DNA from: Winogradskyella haliclonae
GTDB taxonomy: Bacteria; Bacteroidota; Bacteroidia; Flavobacteriales; Flavobacteriaceae
DNA length: 64,000 bases
Assembly (NCBI RefSeq): GCF_014635865.1
Contig: NZ_BMDQ01000001.1
Span: 1,054,001 to 1,118,000, forward strand
Direction of reading: 5' to 3'
In this document: piece by piece, positions 36,276 to 45,105 of the stretch
Layout of the letters: each line of letters begins with the position of its first letter
How positions within the stretch are numbered: position 1 is the first letter of the stretch
The notes under the pieces: generated by a model
Seen by the model: only the letters and a program-made list of their open reading frames with translations
The model's database searches: none
What the model was told of the DNA's origin: nothing
Program-made: the position numbers and the translations under genes

Positions 36276-36686
36276 CTAGTTCTTTTTTGAACGTTTGCTC
36301 TTATAGCGCTTATTAGTATTGACAGCACTTAGTACATCAATTGGCGCTTCTTTCATGAAAATATCTAAGTAACTAGACGTTTCTGTAATAACAACAGATT
36401 GCTTATCGTAACCCAAATAGCTAAAGATTAAAACATCGCCTGCTTTTAACTGTGAAGGAAAAGTAAAACTACCGTCAGCTTTTGATACTGTACCAGTTTT
36501 AGAGTTTTTAAGATAAATACTAACGCCATCTAAAGGGCCAATCTCGCTATTAACAATACCTTTTACAGTTATAGATTTGTTCTGCGCTTGCAATGGGTTA
36601 CATAAAATAGTGGCTAGAAATATAAAGCCCATAAGTAATAACACTTTATTAGAAGTGCTGTTTTGTAAGAATGCAATTTTTTTCAT
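36276..36686 (-). CDS. Stand-alone carboxypeptidase-regulatory-like domain protein
   Basis: 136 residues: signal peptide with a membrane segment (about 13-34), then one domain VKGIVNSEIGPLDGVSIYLKNS through FSYLGYDKQSVVI (about 40-115), and a basic tail (RYKSKRSKKN). The domain is the one usually found at the N-terminus of TonB-dependent receptors, here without plug or barrel. It may be a periplasmic adaptor or a remnant of a receptor gene. It is first in the operon with the transglutaminase-like gene. Confidence 0.72.
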   Translation of the reverse strand: MKKIAFLQNSTSNKVLLLMGFIFLATILCNPLQAQNKSITVKGIVNSEIGPLDGVSIYLKNSKTGTVSKADGSFTFPSQLKAGDVLIFSYLGYDKQSVVITETSSYLDIFMKEAPIDVLSAVNTNKRYKSKRSKKN

Positions 36687-36708
36687 AATTAATATATTTT
36701 GTTTTACT

Positions 36709-36739
36709 CAAAACTATAAGCAATAGGCTTTAGTTTCAA
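36709..36739 (-). promoter_or_regulatory. Flavobacterial-type promoter for the 36276-36686 operon
   Basis: On the minus strand TTG (36739-36737), a 20-nt spacer and TAGTTTTG (36716-36709), an exact TAnnTTTG match, 22 bp before the start codon. Confidence 0.6.
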
Positions 36740-36892
36740 GTAATGATGAGTTATTGTTGATTATGGTTTAGTAAATATAGTATTTTATTGAGTTAACACT
36801 TAATCGAATAGTAATGAAATATTTTTATTGATTTAATTTTTGAAAAGATTTCATTTGTATCTTAGGGTTTATAAATCATTATATTTTGAGAT

Positions 36893-37177
36893 ATGAAAGA
36901 CAATCTTAAACGTGTAATTGTAGATTTTAAAAAACTAACACCAGAAATAATGTCTTTATTGGTGTCTAAGTATCCTGATGGTTATGATGACGAACATATT
37001 ATATCCTTCAGAAATGCAAAGAATGAACTTGTAGAGGCAGTAACTGTTGCTACTGATGATACTAAGTATTTAGTGAAGGTGAGTTCTACTTTAGCCATGA
37101 CTATGGCAAATTATGATGAAGAAACCTATGAAGAAGATTTGGATATTCAGCGGCCACCAGAAACATTTGAAGACTAA
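36893..37177 (+). CDS. Conserved hypothetical small acidic protein
   Basis: 94 residues, strongly acidic, without signal or membrane segment, so cytoplasmic. The N-terminal half (VIVDFKKLTPEIMSLLVSKYPDGYDDEHIISF) looks alpha/beta and the C-terminus is a disordered acidic tail (EEDLDIQRPPETFED). No known family is recognised with certainty; short proteins of this type occur in Flavobacteriaceae. Its stop overlaps the stop of the opposing glycosyltransferase gene by 4 bp. Confidence 0.7.
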   Translation: MKDNLKRVIVDFKKLTPEIMSLLVSKYPDGYDDEHIISFRNAKNELVEAVTVATDDTKYLVKVSSTLAMTMANYDEETYEEDLDIQRPPETFED

Positions 37178-38568
37178 ATTCTAATCTTCTTTTTTAAGAC
37201 AATTTCCCTTACAAAAGCAAAGAATACAATGCTGTATTCTATAGCAATAATCCAAAGGTTTTCAGACTTATCTGCAGTACCGATACTTAAATATGCCAAA
37301 TAACTTAGTATAATTGCCAAGCTCCATACGATTGGAAATCTATAATTTGTAAATACGCAAAGCACTACCAGAGTTGCCAAATACCATGGGTGTACGGTTG
37401 TACTTAAAAACAAATAACAGCTAAAAGCAATGAGGATAGAGCTTGTAAGTTTTGGTATGGTGGAATTCTTTTTAAAGACAGCAAATCCTAGAATTATTAA
37501 TAAAGCAACAATTGGAAGAATACTGCCAATGATTTTAATTTCATTATAACCAGTAATTGCATATCCTATTTCTCTTGCGAGGTAATAGATGCTGGCATTA
37601 AATTCAAAATTATTAAACCAAAGCCCAACAGTTTCAGCATAATTATTTACAAATACCATAGAGAAAAATGGAATAAATAAAATGATAGTTGTTACTAATA
37701 CTATAGTATAAAAACCTACTAGTTTTAAAAATGCTCTTTTTTCAGGAATCCACTTATTTTGATTTTTAAGCGAAGGCGAATTGAACCACCAGTAAAATAT
37801 AGGTAGAAACATTAGTGGAATTAACTTGACCGAAATAGAGCAAGCCAGAATGACAGCAGCCCATTGCCATTTGCCAGAATGTAATACATACAAGCTCCAA
37901 ATAAGGAAGAAAATCATAACGCCTTCAAAATGAAGATTGCCCGTCAATTCTATTATAATAAACGGATTAAGTATATACCACCAAATTCGACTCGATGGCA
38001 ATTTTAAGGCTTCAAGTAACTTTTTTCCAAAGTATAACGTTCCTATATCAGCAGCAATAATTATAATACGCATGGTTAACGCAGCACCTGCAATGCTTTT
38101 TCCAGAACTTAAGGCTGCAATATAGAAGCATAACTGATTAATTGGCGGGTAATTGGTAAAGTGTGACGCACTTAATTTACCCATACCATCATATAACTCC
38201 TTAGCTTGCGCTATAGGGAATTCCCCATTTTGTATAAATGATTCTGGCAAGTACAAATAAGGATTATAACCTTCAAAAAGCATACGACCATCCCATATAA
38301 AACGATAAAAATCTTGTGATAAATTAGGTATGGCAGGCAAAAACACCAACCGAACTAGTACAGAAGCTAATACTAGAAAACCGAAATTAAAACCAGCAGT
38401 TTTTTTTAGAACATAAGCAAGTACAAAAAGAGAAATATAAAGCAAAACAAGCTTTGTAGCTTCAGTACGAACCAAGTTGTATGCAAAACTTGCATATAAC
38501 ACAATACTAATCAAAAGATACAATAAAGGTATTTTTTGATATTTAAATAAGCTTGAATTTATTAGCAT
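37174..38568 (-). CDS. Integral membrane glycosyltransferase (GT-C fold, polyprenol-phosphate-sugar dependent, GT87-like)
   Basis: 464 residues with about 12 membrane segments. The first extracytoplasmic loop reads DFYRFIWDGRMLFEGYNPYLY (about 107-127), a hallmark of bacterial GT-C mannosyltransferase-like proteins that use polyprenol-phosphate sugars outside the inner membrane. YPPINQLCFY further along is also typical. It is last in the operon that includes a dolichol-phosphate-mannose-synthase-like GT2, which could make its lipid-linked donor. Sugar and acceptor are unknown. Confidence 0.8.
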   Translation of the reverse strand: MLINSSLFKYQKIPLLYLLISIVLYASFAYNLVRTEATKLVLLYISLFVLAYVLKKTAGFNFGFLVLASVLVRLVFLPAIPNLSQDFYRFIWDGRMLFEGYNPYLYLPESFIQNGEFPIAQAKELYDGMGKLSASHFTNYPPINQLCFYIAALSSGKSIAGAALTMRIIIIAADIGTLYFGKKLLEALKLPSSRIWWYILNPFIIIELTGNLHFEGVMIFFLIWSLYVLHSGKWQWAAVILACSISVKLIPLMFLPIFYWWFNSPSLKNQNKWIPEKRAFLKLVGFYTIVLVTTIILFIPFFSMVFVNNYAETVGLWFNNFEFNASIYYLAREIGYAITGYNEIKIIGSILPIVALLIILGFAVFKKNSTIPKLTSSILIAFSCYLFLSTTVHPWYLATLVVLCVFTNYRFPIVWSLAIILSYLAYLSIGTADKSENLWIIAIEYSIVFFAFVREIVLKKKIRI

Positions 38569-38597
38569 TGATTAAAGATAATGCAACCTCTGAATTA

Positions 38598-40088
38598 TTA
38601 TGCTTTAGAACTTAAAGATTTAAAAAACACATAGCCAAAACCTATAAAAAGCATCAAATGAAAAGGAAAAAGTCCAAAATCACCACCTTGGTCGCCAACC
38701 ACAAATGCGCTATACATACCAAAGCCAAAATAAGCCATTAGTCCACCTTCTATAATAACATGTGGTGATACTTTTTTACGCAAATATTTATTGCCTTTCC
38801 ATGAATCTTTTAGTGTACTGATATTAAATTTTGGTGTGCGTACAAATTCGCTACGTTTGCCAATATGTCCTTCTAATACTGCGATAGAATTATGTAAAGA
38901 AAAACCCATGGCTATTGAGAAAAAGGTAAAAAACATACCTATGTAGCTGAAAAACTTTTTAAAACCACTACCATAAATACTCTTGTACATAAACCAATAA
39001 CACACAAAGAATATAATCGTACTTGTTACAAAGAAACTCATAACGTAAAAGTAGTTACGTAAATGTGCATATTCGTTTTTAATATACAACATCGGAATAC
39101 TTAAAACAGCTACTGTAAATATGCTTAAAAACATCGTACTGTTTAATAAATGTAGTAAGCCATGTACTTTTGTCTTGGTAGATATGTTTTTAGATTTTAC
39201 TACACGCCAAAGCATTTTTCTGAAGTTTTCTGCACCACCTTTATTCCAACGGAATTGCTGTGAGCGCGCAGCACTAATCACAACAGGTAATTCTGCTGGA
39301 GTTTCAACATCTTCTAAATATTTGAATTCCCAATTTTTTAATTGAGCACGATAGCTTAAATCTAAATCTTCAGTTAGCGTATCACCTTCCCAATTACCTG
39401 CATCAATGATACAGTCTTTTCTCCAAACGCCTGCAGTACCATTAAAATTGATGAAATGTCCTTTACTATTTCTGCCTACTTGTTCTAAAGTAAAGTGGGC
39501 GTCTAACGCAAAGGCTTGTATTCTTGTTAATAATGAATAATTACGATTAATATGTCCCCAACGTGTTTGTACAACACCAACTTTATCATTTTTAAAATAA
39601 GGAATTGTACGTTTTAACCAATTGGGTTGTGGTAAGAAATCAGCATCAAAAATGGCAATAAACTCACCTTTAGCAATTTCTAAACCTTCTTTTAAAGCTC
39701 CAGCTTTAAAGCCTTGACGGTCGGTACGTGTAATGTGTGTTATGTCTAGGCCAGTGGCTGCTAATTTTTCGATATGATTACGAGTACTATCAACAGTTTC
39801 ATCTGTAGAATCATCAAGTACTTGTATTTCTAGTTTTTCTCTAGGATATTCTATTAAAGCAATATTTTCCAAGAGTCTTTCCATGACATACATCTCGTTA
39901 AAAACGGGTAACTGTATAGTGACGTATGGTGTTTCTTCAGACTTGGATAAATCGAATTTTTTGCAAGTGTCCTTTTTCTTTTTTGAGGATAAGTAGTTAT
40001 ATAGTAAATTGAGTTGCGCCAAAGCATACATAAAAATGAGTATGATGGCAATCGTATAAATAACAATTATTATAGATTCTAAAAGCAT
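38598..40088 (-). CDS. Cellulose-synthase-like processive GT2 glycosyltransferase
   Basis: 496 residues. An N-terminal membrane segment (about 5-27), a cytoplasmic GT-A domain (about 45-290) and four or five C-terminal membrane segments. Conserved parts: PVFNEMYVMERLL, DDSTDET, DADFLPQ, RWGHIN, EDLDLSYRAQL and the QxxRW motif as QQFRWNKG. These mark a CESA-like family enzyme adding sugars from a nucleotide donor. Product (polymer, or glucosyl/mannosyl lipid) unknown. Its start codon shares a base with the stop of the preceding GT2 (TAATG), implying translational coupling. Confidence 0.88.
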   Translation of the reverse strand: MLLESIIIVIYTIAIILIFMYALAQLNLLYNYLSSKKKKDTCKKFDLSKSEETPYVTIQLPVFNEMYVMERLLENIALIEYPREKLEIQVLDDSTDETVDSTRNHIEKLAATGLDITHITRTDRQGFKAGALKEGLEIAKGEFIAIFDADFLPQPNWLKRTIPYFKNDKVGVVQTRWGHINRNYSLLTRIQAFALDAHFTLEQVGRNSKGHFINFNGTAGVWRKDCIIDAGNWEGDTLTEDLDLSYRAQLKNWEFKYLEDVETPAELPVVISAARSQQFRWNKGGAENFRKMLWRVVKSKNISTKTKVHGLLHLLNSTMFLSIFTVAVLSIPMLYIKNEYAHLRNYFYVMSFFVTSTIIFFVCYWFMYKSIYGSGFKKFFSYIGMFFTFFSIAMGFSLHNSIAVLEGHIGKRSEFVRTPKFNISTLKDSWKGNKYLRKKVSPHVIIEGGLMAYFGFGMYSAFVVGDQGGDFGLFPFHLMLFIGFGYVFFKSLSSKA

Positions 40089-40801
40089 TACTTAAAACTG
40101 TATTTAAAAATCCATGTCAGGATTTTAATGCCTGCAAATATAGCACCTTTTACCGTTCCAGAAACTTTTGAGACACCAATTCTGTTACGATAGTTTACAG
40201 GAATTTCTCTATATGTGTATTTTTTCTTCAATGCTTTAAGCTGCATCTCAACAGTCCAACCATAGGTTTTGTCTTCCATTTCAAGTGCTAAAAGCTTATC
40301 GTATTTTATAGCTCTAAACGGCCCAAGGTCTGTAAATGTTGACCTAAACATGATTTTCATCAAAGTAGTAGCTAACCAATTTCCAAAAACTTGAGGACCA
40401 GTCATGCTACCAGCTTCTCTAAGTTTTTTGTCTCTTGCGCCGATAACAAAATCTATATCTTCTTTAATTATAGGTTCGACGATTTTAATAAGTTCTTCTG
40501 GGTAATCACTATAATCGCCATCTAAAAAAACAATAATATCTGGCTTGTTAGCTTGTTGGGCAACATAATCCATACCTTTTAGACAGGCATAACCATAACC
40601 TCTTTGATTTTCAGTTAAAACGGTTGCGCCTACATTCCTTGCATTAGTTTCTGTATTATCTGTAGAGTTATTGCTAACTACAATAATCTCGTCTACTATT
40701 TTAGGAATGTCTTTTATAACATGTGTTATAGATTCTGCTTCATTATAAGCAGGGATGATGACTTTTATACTTCGGCTTTGCTTAGCATGGGTTTTACTCA
40801 T
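40088..40801 (-). CDS. GT2 glycosyltransferase, dolichol-phosphate mannose synthase-like
   Basis: 237 residues, without the extra C-terminal membrane helices of many homologues. GT-A motifs: VIIPAYNEAESI, SNNSTDNTE, DGDYSDYPEE (DxD) and FRSTFTDLGPFRAI, GWTVEMQLKAL, RNRIGVSKVSG, as in DPM1-like enzymes. Predicted reaction: transfer of a sugar from a nucleotide to polyprenyl phosphate, giving the donor for the GT-C protein in the same operon. The start overlaps the stop of the MORN-repeat gene by 4 bp (ATGA). Confidence 0.86.
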   Translation of the reverse strand: MSKTHAKQSRSIKVIIPAYNEAESITHVIKDIPKIVDEIIVVSNNSTDNTETNARNVGATVLTENQRGYGYACLKGMDYVAQQANKPDIIVFLDGDYSDYPEELIKIVEPIIKEDIDFVIGARDKKLREAGSMTGPQVFGNWLATTLMKIMFRSTFTDLGPFRAIKYDKLLALEMEDKTYGWTVEMQLKALKKKYTYREIPVNYRNRIGVSKVSGTVKGAIFAGIKILTWIFKYSFK

Positions 40802-41268
40802 TGAAGATCTCTTAATCTATTTTCTTTTTTGAATGACCTAAAATCAGTCCATTCTTTTATTTTTTTGCCCAAAGAATATTTAATAGCCGATGTAAGTTTT
40901 TCGTTTTTATACATTAAACAATAGCCATTTTTTTGATTGTTTCTTAGTTGGCATTTATGATTAACATGACCATTATTGTCATAAAAAATCCACCATTTTA
41001 CCTTTTTGTCAGCCTCATAATGTCCTTCGCTTTCTTTGCGGCCATTAGCTCTGTATAACTTCCAAAATTTCGTTTTAAGACCATTTTTGTAATGGCCTTC
41101 AGATTTTACGTTTCCATTTGTATGGTAATGTCTCCAATACTTTACTTTTTTTCCATTTTCAACCCAGCCAGCGGATTCTATCTTGCCATCATCAAAATAA
41201 TTTTTTTGATAGCTCTTTTGCGCAAATGCAAAGTTACAAATAAGACAAAGAATAAGTATTAATCGCAT
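40798..41268 (-). CDS. Exported MORN/YwqK-like repeat protein
   Basis: 156 residues with a signal peptide (1-16). From about residue 20 it is built of four or five repeats of about 23 residues with the pattern NG..K.WRHYHTNGNVKSEGHY, as in MORN and YwqK-type proteins. It lacks enzymatic motifs and is likely a small beta-sheet scaffold in the periplasm or outer membrane. Start and stop overlap both neighbours (TAATG at 41268, ATGA at 40798), so it is an integral member of the operon despite its unknown function. The YwqK antitoxin label used in databases is not supported here. Confidence 0.75.
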   Translation of the reverse strand: MRLILILCLICNFAFAQKSYQKNYFDDGKIESAGWVENGKKVKYWRHYHTNGNVKSEGHYKNGLKTKFWKLYRANGRKESEGHYEADKKVKWWIFYDNNGHVNHKCQLRNNQKNGYCLMYKNEKLTSAIKYSLGKKIKEWTDFRSFKKENRLRDLQ

Positions 41269-42860
41269 TATTTTTGGTTTACGAGTTCCATTAAATCTAC
41301 GTCGTTTCCTAATAATACTTCTGTAGGATTGATTCTACCTTTCATAGTGTCATTTTCTAATTTAAGAACACCTCTTGGGCAAACTGCAGAACAGATACCG
41401 CAACCTACACAGCTAGAACGTACAATGTTTTCACCTTTTTGCGCATAATGACGTACGTCAATTCCCATTTCGCAACTGTTAGAACAGTTACCACATGAGA
41501 TACATTGACCACCGTTAGTGGTAATCCTGAATTTTGAAAACATACGTTGTTGAAATCCTAAAATTCCTGCCATTGGACAGCCAAAACGACACCAAGCTCT
41601 ACTTCCTAAAATTGGATAGAAACCTGTACCAATAACTCCTGAAAAGATAGAACCTATATAAAAGCCATAAGCCGATTTTAATGCGCCAGCTTTAACAAAG
41701 AAAACCTGATCTGTAGTTCCTGTAAAGTGCATTGCTACAAGTAATGCAATAACGACAAAGTAGCCTATTGCTCCGTATTTTGCATCTTTACCTAACTCTT
41801 GACGTTTAAAAATCATTATCACTGCAAAAACAATAGTCAAGAATACACCGATACTAATTAAAAAGACTTCTCTAGTAAGCCAATATTTATCTGGGTCATA
41901 ACCTAAATAGGTATAGATAACAGCTGTTGTCATAACAACAGAGAACACTAAAACGGTATGGATTAGCCATCGTTCTAGTTTCCATGCAGACATCTTTTTA
42001 GAAGACAGATGTCTAAATGAATCTCCAGCAGTTTCAGCTAATCCTCCACAACCACAAACCCAAGAACAATACCAACGTTTTCCATATTTGTATGTTAAAA
42101 AAGGAGAGATTACAAAAATTGATAATACGCCAAATATCAATAAGGCCATACCGATATTACCATTGTTTATAAAACTATCAACTCTGTATTGCTCAAAATT
42201 GTAATAGTTTAAAGGCCACATATTTTTAAGATCGTAATAGGGTAAGCTTGAATTCATGCTGTACATAAATTCAGGAATTAAAAACGCAAAGCCTAGTTGA
42301 AAAAACATAACAGATACAGTACGCAATTGTTGGTATTTGTTATGCCTGTACTTTAATATAAACTTGTATCCAAAAGCTAAAATGGCAATAGTATATAATG
42401 TTCCATAAACAAACCACTGACTTGCAGGACGCCCAGATAACAACTGACTTAAAGGATCAAATAAAGAAATAAGCCCAGTGTTTGCGCCATCTACTCCTTG
42501 TCCAAGCCCTAATAATTCTTCAAAGAAGTAAAGGACAATATAAAATCCGGTAAGTATAATACCAAGAATCCAGCCCCATAGTCCTCTTGAAGATATAGAC
42601 TTAAACCATTGCCCATCATTTTTGATGCCTTCTTGCTTTGTAAGGTAAGCTTCTCTTGAATACACAATTGTACCAATAGAAATTAAGCCCAAAGACAATG
42701 ACAGAAATAATCCTTTATTAGGAAAATCAGTGTTAAGTAATGCTAGTGTTAATATAAATAATCCAGCAATACCAATTATTAATGCTATTTTTTGTTTTGT
42801 TGTAATGTCTAAAGCGTCTGGTTTTGCCAAAGACATACTATGATTTAATTTGTTACTCAT
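41268..42860 (-). CDS. Polytopic membrane 4Fe-4S protein (NapH/RdxA-like)
   Basis: 530 residues with about 10 membrane segments. Two membrane-flanking Cys motifs, CSWVCGCGG and CRFGCPMAG, and a C-terminal pair of 4Fe-4S clusters: CISCGNCSNSCEMG and CVGCGICSAVCPRG. This set is typical of NapH/NosR/RdxA-like electron carriers that move electrons between quinol or flavin and an acceptor across the inner membrane. The FAD oxidoreductase gene lies 2 bp upstream and is the likely partner. Acceptor unknown. Confidence 0.85.
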   Translation of the reverse strand: MSNKLNHSMSLAKPDALDITTKQKIALIIGIAGLFILTLALLNTDFPNKGLFLSLSLGLISIGTIVYSREAYLTKQEGIKNDGQWFKSISSRGLWGWILGIILTGFYIVLYFFEELLGLGQGVDGANTGLISLFDPLSQLLSGRPASQWFVYGTLYTIAILAFGYKFILKYRHNKYQQLRTVSVMFFQLGFAFLIPEFMYSMNSSLPYYDLKNMWPLNYYNFEQYRVDSFINNGNIGMALLIFGVLSIFVISPFLTYKYGKRWYCSWVCGCGGLAETAGDSFRHLSSKKMSAWKLERWLIHTVLVFSVVMTTAVIYTYLGYDPDKYWLTREVFLISIGVFLTIVFAVIMIFKRQELGKDAKYGAIGYFVVIALLVAMHFTGTTDQVFFVKAGALKSAYGFYIGSIFSGVIGTGFYPILGSRAWCRFGCPMAGILGFQQRMFSKFRITTNGGQCISCGNCSNSCEMGIDVRHYAQKGENIVRSSCVGCGICSAVCPRGVLKLENDTMKGRINPTEVLLGNDVDLMELVNQK

Positions 42861-42862
42861 GG

Positions 42863-44167
42863 TTAGGCAGTTTGTAATTTTTGGTTATAAGCTGATAAGA
42901 TTTCAGCTTCATAATGGCTATAAAATTCTGGATCAAAATTTGCTTCTGGAAGATTATTCATGACATAATCTACATCTCTTTCTTCAGTAAGCCAGCGGTC
43001 AAAAACATCGTGACGCATTCTTATTCCAAAGGTGTTTATACCCAAAAATTTATTAGTGTCTTTGTTGTAGGCTACAGTAATACATTTGGTATCATCTTTA
43101 TGTCTCCAGTGAAAATGGGCTTCAGTGTCTTGCTTACTACGCTCGCTAAATACCCAACCGTAGGTTTGATATTCTATATCCATAAATTTTGCAGAGTTAA
43201 ACCAATGCCCTGGTTTATATTCTATCCGATTACCACATAAGGTTTGTGCTAAGGTTTCACCCATCATGCGACCAGTATACCAAACAGCTTCAATTGGTCT
43301 GCGGTTACCTATAGCTTCGTGCTGTTCTGCACAATCACCAATGGCATACACATCTTTTATATTAGTTTCTAAGAAACGATTAACCTTTACGCCGCGCCCC
43401 GTTTCTATCTCAGAATCTTTTATAAAATCTATGTTTGGAGAGACACCAGCTGTAAGACCAACCACATTGCATTCTATTTCTTCACCCGTTTCTTCTATAA
43501 TTACAGATTTTACTTTTCCGTTTTCGTCTGCTTTTATTTCTCTTAAGTTGGTAGATAGTCTTAAATCTATATTATGATTTTTAATGTGTCTGTTTATCAT
43601 TTCACTTTCTCCACTTGGTAAAACACCATTCCAAAAACTGTCTTCACGCACTAAAAAAGTCACTGGGATGCTTCTGGAATTTAGCATTTCTGCCAATTCA
43701 ATACCTATTAAGCCGCCACCTACAATAACTGCACGCTTACATACTTTGTTGTTAGGTGCGTGTTCTTCAAGATTATCTAAGTCTTGTTTATGGTACATAC
43801 CCATAACACCATTTAAATCTTGTCCTGGCCAACCAAACTTGTTAGGTTTACTTCCGGTAGCAATTACCAATTTATCATATTGCAAAGTATCACCATTAGC
43901 AAAATGAAGTGTTTTTGATGTTGTCTCAACCGTCTTTACATATCCTTTTTTAAGCTCAATCCTGTTCTTTTCCCAAAACCAATTTTCATAAGGTTGGGTA
44001 TGCTCAAACTTCATGTGCCCCATATAAATGTACATTAAAGCTGTACGTGAGAAGAAGTAGTCTGTTTCTGCAGAAACAATGGTTATTCTTTTATCAGATA
44101 GTTTACGGATATGTCTAGCGGTAGTTACTCCTGAGATACCGTTTCCGATAATTACAATGTGTTCCAT
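42863..44167 (-). CDS. FAD/NAD(P)-dependent oxidoreductase (nitrite/rubredoxin reductase-like)
   Basis: 434 residues. N-terminal FAD motif IGNGISGVTTARHI (about 6-19), NAD-binding motif VGGGLIGIELAE (about 149-160), and YAIGDCAEQHE, the conserved FAD-contacting Asp segment. A C-terminal extension of about 100 residues (FHWRHKDDTKCITVAYN onward) goes beyond the usual pyridine nucleotide-disulfide fold. No redox Cys pair is seen. First gene of the minus-strand operon ending at 37174; it probably passes electrons to the membrane 4Fe-4S protein. Confidence 0.85.
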   Translation of the reverse strand: MEHIVIIGNGISGVTTARHIRKLSDKRITIVSAETDYFFSRTALMYIYMGHMKFEHTQPYENWFWEKNRIELKKGYVKTVETTSKTLHFANGDTLQYDKLVIATGSKPNKFGWPGQDLNGVMGMYHKQDLDNLEEHAPNNKVCKRAVIVGGGLIGIELAEMLNSRSIPVTFLVREDSFWNGVLPSGESEMINRHIKNHNIDLRLSTNLREIKADENGKVKSVIIEETGEEIECNVVGLTAGVSPNIDFIKDSEIETGRGVKVNRFLETNIKDVYAIGDCAEQHEAIGNRRPIEAVWYTGRMMGETLAQTLCGNRIEYKPGHWFNSAKFMDIEYQTYGWVFSERSKQDTEAHFHWRHKDDTKCITVAYNKDTNKFLGINTFGIRMRHDVFDRWLTEERDVDYVMNNLPEANFDPEFYSHYEAEILSAYNQKLQTA

Positions 44168-44366
44168 AATTTTTTGTTAGTGGTTGGTGAGTCGGATTTA
44201 AAGATAACACCTTAAGTAGTAACTATAATTTAGAAAGAGTTTAAATAGGAAAAAAGTGTAAGGAATTAAAATTGAAAGAGACGTTAAATTTCTTTCAAAA
44301 AATATGTAAGTAGATTCTTTTAAGCGCGACATAAGTGCCGTTACAACATTTATACAATCATAACTC

Positions 44367-45071
44367 ATGAAAAAACACGTATTAATAATAATTATACTAA
44401 TTGGGACAAATCTACAAGCCCAGAACTTGAATGATTTCTTTAATCAATCCGATGCTTTCTTTAAAGCTAATGTTAAAAATGGAAAGGTTGCTTACTCAAA
44501 AATTAATGATAATCCTGAAAGCTTAAATGCAGTTTTAACTATAGCAGAAGGCATATCTGTTTCAGAAAGTGACGCTAAAAATTATCAAGCATTTTGGATT
44601 AATGCATATAACTTATCTGTTATAAAAGGTATAGTAGATAATTACCCAACTAAATCGCCTTTAGATAATTCTGGATTTTTTGATAAGACAACTTATAGTT
44701 TGGGTGGAAAGCAGATTACTCTAAATGATATTGAGCATAAACTATTAAGACCAAAATTTAAAGATCCACGCTTTCATTTCGTGTTAGTATGTGGCGCTTT
44801 GGGTTGTCCTCCTTTGATAAGTAAAGCGTATTTACCAAGCACATTGGAAACACAATTAGAAACGCAAACAAAAAAAGCGATTAACGGAAGCTTTCTTAAA
44901 GTGAAGAAAAACAAAGTTGCTGCTTCAAAAATAATGGAATGGTATAAAGAAGATTTTACAATAAATGGCTTAACAGAAATAGACTTTATTAATAAGTACA
45001 GAACCGAAAAAATACCAGCAAAATCTAAACTCAGTTATTTTGAATATAACTGGAACTTAAACAAACAATAA
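44367..45071 (+). CDS. Exported DUF547 domain protein
   Basis: 234 residues with a signal peptide (1-18). DUF547 markers: FWINAYNLSVI (about 72-82), LNDIEHKLLRP, HFVLVCGALGCPPL with a conserved Cys, and YFEYNWNLN at the end. DUF547 is thought to have a papain/transglutaminase-like fold, with the His and Cys in these motifs as candidate catalytic residues; activity is not established. It is divergent from the redox/glycosyltransferase operon. A paralogous domain occurs in the lipoprotein at 51109-51993. Confidence 0.85.
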   Translation: MKKHVLIIIILIGTNLQAQNLNDFFNQSDAFFKANVKNGKVAYSKINDNPESLNAVLTIAEGISVSESDAKNYQAFWINAYNLSVIKGIVDNYPTKSPLDNSGFFDKTTYSLGGKQITLNDIEHKLLRPKFKDPRFHFVLVCGALGCPPLISKAYLPSTLETQLETQTKKAINGSFLKVKKNKVAASKIMEWYKEDFTINGLTEIDFINKYRTEKIPAKSKLSYFEYNWNLNKQ

Positions 45072-45105
45072 TAAACTCAAAATCATAACTAATAAACCAA
45101 AAAAA

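Noticed and set aside
40798-41268. YwqK-type antitoxin of a toxin-antitoxin pair
   Set aside because: It has a signal peptide, no adjacent toxin-like gene, and is embedded in an envelope operon; only the repeats are shared.
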